In this document: piece after piece, positions 7,163-8,366 of the stretch
How positions within the stretch are numbered: the first letter of the stretch is position 1
How the letters are laid out: the number at the start of each line of letters is the position of its first letter
Origin: JBFKOL01 sp041628815
Lineage (GTDB): Bacteria > Bacteroidota > Bacteroidia > Chitinophagales > Saprospiraceae
Reading direction: 5' to 3'
Assembly: GCA_041628815.1 (NCBI GenBank)
Contig: JBFKOL010000179.1
Span: forward strand, 1 to 8,366
DNA length: 8,366 bases
Made by a program: the position numbers and the translations under genes
The notes under the pieces: generated by a model
The model's input: only the letters and a program-made list of their open reading frames with translations
The model's database searches: none
Told to the model about the DNA's origin: nothing

Positions 7163-7860
7163 TGTTTTTTGAAGACACGCTGTAACAACGGGGTAATGCG
7201 TTGTGAAATGTCCGTCCTTATGCCCAATTCTTTTTGTTCTACAAGAGAAAAAAGTCCTTTCAATGCTTCGTGGGCGACGTAATCGTCGAGCCTTGGATTC
7301 ACATCATTTAGCAAGGGAATCTTGTTGTACGTATTTACCACATCTTCCCAGTAATCCACAGCATTGAACTTGTTAAGGGAGTTGAGCAATATCGGCTGAA
7401 ATTCTGCGTAAAGAGCATCGTAAGTTTTCTGGTGGAGGTAGGTCGTAGCCGCATTGTTCTCACCCATCAATATACCCATGGCATCGTCAATGGTCATTGA
7501 TTTTATGGCATCGATAAAAATCGGGCCTGCACTTTTGGCAGCATCTTCGGCGGCGCGATTGATTTTTTCCAACATCACCTCCTCTACCTTGTCAAATCCC
7601 GGAATGACTTTAAGGCGATCTGTCACTTCACGTGCCTCCGAAGGTAAGAGGATCTTGTAAACAGATTTGTAATATCCGTCCTCCCGTGAAAGAAAGTCAA
7701 CTGCCTCATCGGACCCCAGGTTCAAAGCTTCTTTCAAACCTTGTGCTATTTCAGCCGGTGTCAGCGGAGTTTCTATTAAGTCAGACAAAGAAGACGGGCA
7801 TGCCATCAGAACAAAGGAGAATAAAAGTGGCCATAATCTGGTCATGTATGAATTTTTCAT
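7150..7860 (-). CDS. DUF4197 family protein, probable lipoprotein
   Basis: The 236-residue product matches DUF4197, a family of unknown function found in proteobacteria and Bacteroidota. Recognisable family blocks are EIAQGLKEALNLGSDEAV (37-54), DGYY...ILLP (61-73), NRAAEDAA (101-108), GPIFIDAIKSMTIDDAMGIL (112-131), the GENNAATTYL block (133-142), LYAEFQPIL (150-158), and near the end LDDYVAHEALKGLF (191-204). The N-terminus is a signal peptide (MKNSYMTRLWPLLFSFVLMA) ending in LMAC, an acceptable lipobox with Cys21, so the mature protein is probably lipid-anchored in the periplasm or outer membrane. I chose the ATG at 7860; the frame stays open to a GTG at 7905 that overlaps the folB stop, but that start would bury the signal peptide, and an ATG at 7845 is also possible. 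It lies 41 bp after folB, probably in the same transcript. The role is unknown. Confidence 0.9.
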   Translation of the reverse strand: MKNSYMTRLWPLLFSFVLMACPSSLSDLIETPLTPAEIAQGLKEALNLGSDEAVDFLSREDGYYKSVYKILLPSEAREVTDRLKVIPGFDKVEEVMLEKINRAAEDAAKSAGPIFIDAIKSMTIDDAMGILMGENNAATTYLHQKTYDALYAEFQPILLNSLNKFNAVDYWEDVVNTYNKIPLLNDVNPRLDDYVAHEALKGLFSLVEQKELGIRTDISQRITPLLQRVFKKQDPA

Positions 7861-7901
7861 ATGGGTTAAGACGTTCGAATCACATGTAAGTAACCCTTCA
7901 A

Positions 7902-8249
7902 TCACAGTTTAATTGTGACGGAAGCTTTATCGGCTTTGCCGCCTACGCGGGGGTTCAATTTGCTGATCTCAACAAGTACTTCCTCTACCGACTCGCTGGA
8001 TGCCTTGAGAGCTTTTGCTATATCGAAGGCAAGAGACTCCATGAGCATGTATTTTTTCATCATATAATGCTCACTGATCTCGTAGATAAGGGCGTAGTCG
8101 AGTGTGCGATCAATTTTTTCCTCGGGATTCTCATCCATCCGTACTTCCACTTCGATGTTTACTTCGAAATAGTCACCTACGCGCCTTTCAAATGCATAGT
8201 AACCATGGTATGCATAGAATTTCATGCCTTTCAAAGCGACTTTAGCCAT
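7902..8249 (-). CDS. folB: dihydroneopterin aldolase
   Basis: This cytoplasmic enzyme cleaves 7,8-dihydroneopterin to 6-hydroxymethyl-7,8-dihydropterin and glycolaldehyde in folate synthesis; many members also epimerise the substrate. The 115-residue product is full length for the family (about 120) and carries its signatures: GMKFYAYHGYYAFERRVG (8-25) with Glu21, LDYALIYEI (50-58) with Tyr52, MESLAFDIA (70-78) with the substrate-binding Glu71, and ISKLNPRVGGKADKASVTI (95-113) with Lys97. These correspond to Glu22, Tyr54, Glu74 and Lys100 of the S. aureus enzyme (alignment from memory). The ATG at 8249 is the only good start, and the first residues match the family. No other folate gene is nearby. 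It is the first gene after a good promoter and is followed by the DUF4197 gene. Confidence 0.95.
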   Translation of the reverse strand: MAKVALKGMKFYAYHGYYAFERRVGDYFEVNIEVEVRMDENPEEKIDRTLDYALIYEISEHYMMKKYMLMESLAFDIAKALKASSESVEEVLVEISKLNPRVGGKADKASVTIKL

Positions 8250-8271
8250 GGTGAAAAAGGGTATTGGTAAA

Positions 8272-8302
8272 CAAATATAATATGCTTCTACACCATTGCA
8301 GA
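8272..8302 (-). promoter_or_regulatory. Bacteroidota-type promoter of folB
   Basis: On the - strand, TATATTTG (8279-8272) matches the Bacteroidota -7 consensus TAnnTTTG exactly. Nineteen bases upstream is TCTG (8302-8299), a 3-of-4 match to the -33 element TTTG. Transcription would start near 8265, giving a leader of roughly 15-20 nt before the ATG at 8249. The leader is pyrimidine-rich (ACCCTTTTTCACC) and has no Shine-Dalgarno site. Confidence 0.6.
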
Positions 8303-8366
8303 CTACTCATGGGGATTAACGACGAGCTCAGGGATTTTATGGTTAAGCTATGTTGAGTTACAACCA
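8303..8366. other. right-edge sequence with no supported gene
   Basis: These 64 bases lie upstream of the folB promoter. A 24-codon + strand frame (ATG at 8282, stop at 8356) and a - strand frame open from the edge both exist, but neither encodes anything recognisable. A gene beginning or ending beyond the edge cannot be judged. Confidence 0.4.

Noticed and set aside
8282..8356. 24-codon + strand open frame at the right edge
   Set aside because: It overlaps the folB promoter region, has no recognisable content and is of a length expected by chance.
1..8366. A defence system, mobile element, CRISPR array or novel multi-gene system
   Set aside because: All genes but one are recognised, intact and mostly housekeeping; there are no transposase, integrase, long inverted repeats or regularly spaced repeats, and base composition looks even by eye.

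Overview
This is an ordinary chromosomal housekeeping segment of a bacterium that is very probably a member of the Bacteroidota. The ATP synthase beta subunit carries the long insertion I associate with that phylum. Its epsilon subunit is the short form, the genes lack Shine-Dalgarno sites, and folB has an exact TAnnTTTG -7 box. QueG is the short form without the C-terminal repeat domain. I cannot name the genus; a marine or environmental lineage is possible but is only a guess.

Layout. Positions 1-7009 hold six genes on the + strand: the 3' part of atpD (its first ~65-70 codons lie left of the window), atpC, an unrecognised four-helix membrane protein, a UvrD/PcrA DNA helicase, queG (epoxyqueuosine reductase), and an AI-2E-family membrane transporter. 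Positions 7150-8249 hold two genes on the - strand: folB (dihydroneopterin aldolase) followed by a DUF4197 lipoprotein. The two groups converge on a 140-bp spacer (7010-7149) with short tandem duplications and a weak hairpin. The last 117 bases (8250-8366) hold the folB promoter and no gene I can support. No stretch longer than 300 bases lacks a gene.

How the genes relate. atpD and atpC are one functional unit, encoding the catalytic subunit and the rotor/regulatory subunit of F1. queG and the AI-2E gene are only 31 bp apart and are probably co-transcribed, although their functions have no obvious link. folB and the DUF4197 gene are also close (41 bp between the folB stop and the chosen start). 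The rest looks like neighbouring housekeeping genes rather than a single pathway.

I found no RNA gene, insertion sequence, CRISPR array, phage or defence module, and no convincing new multi-gene system. The points worth a second look are modest: the unrecognised membrane protein, a large hydrophilic insertion in the AI-2E protein, lineage-type insertions in AtpD, the putative lipoprotein status of the DUF4197 protein, and small tandem duplications at gene ends.
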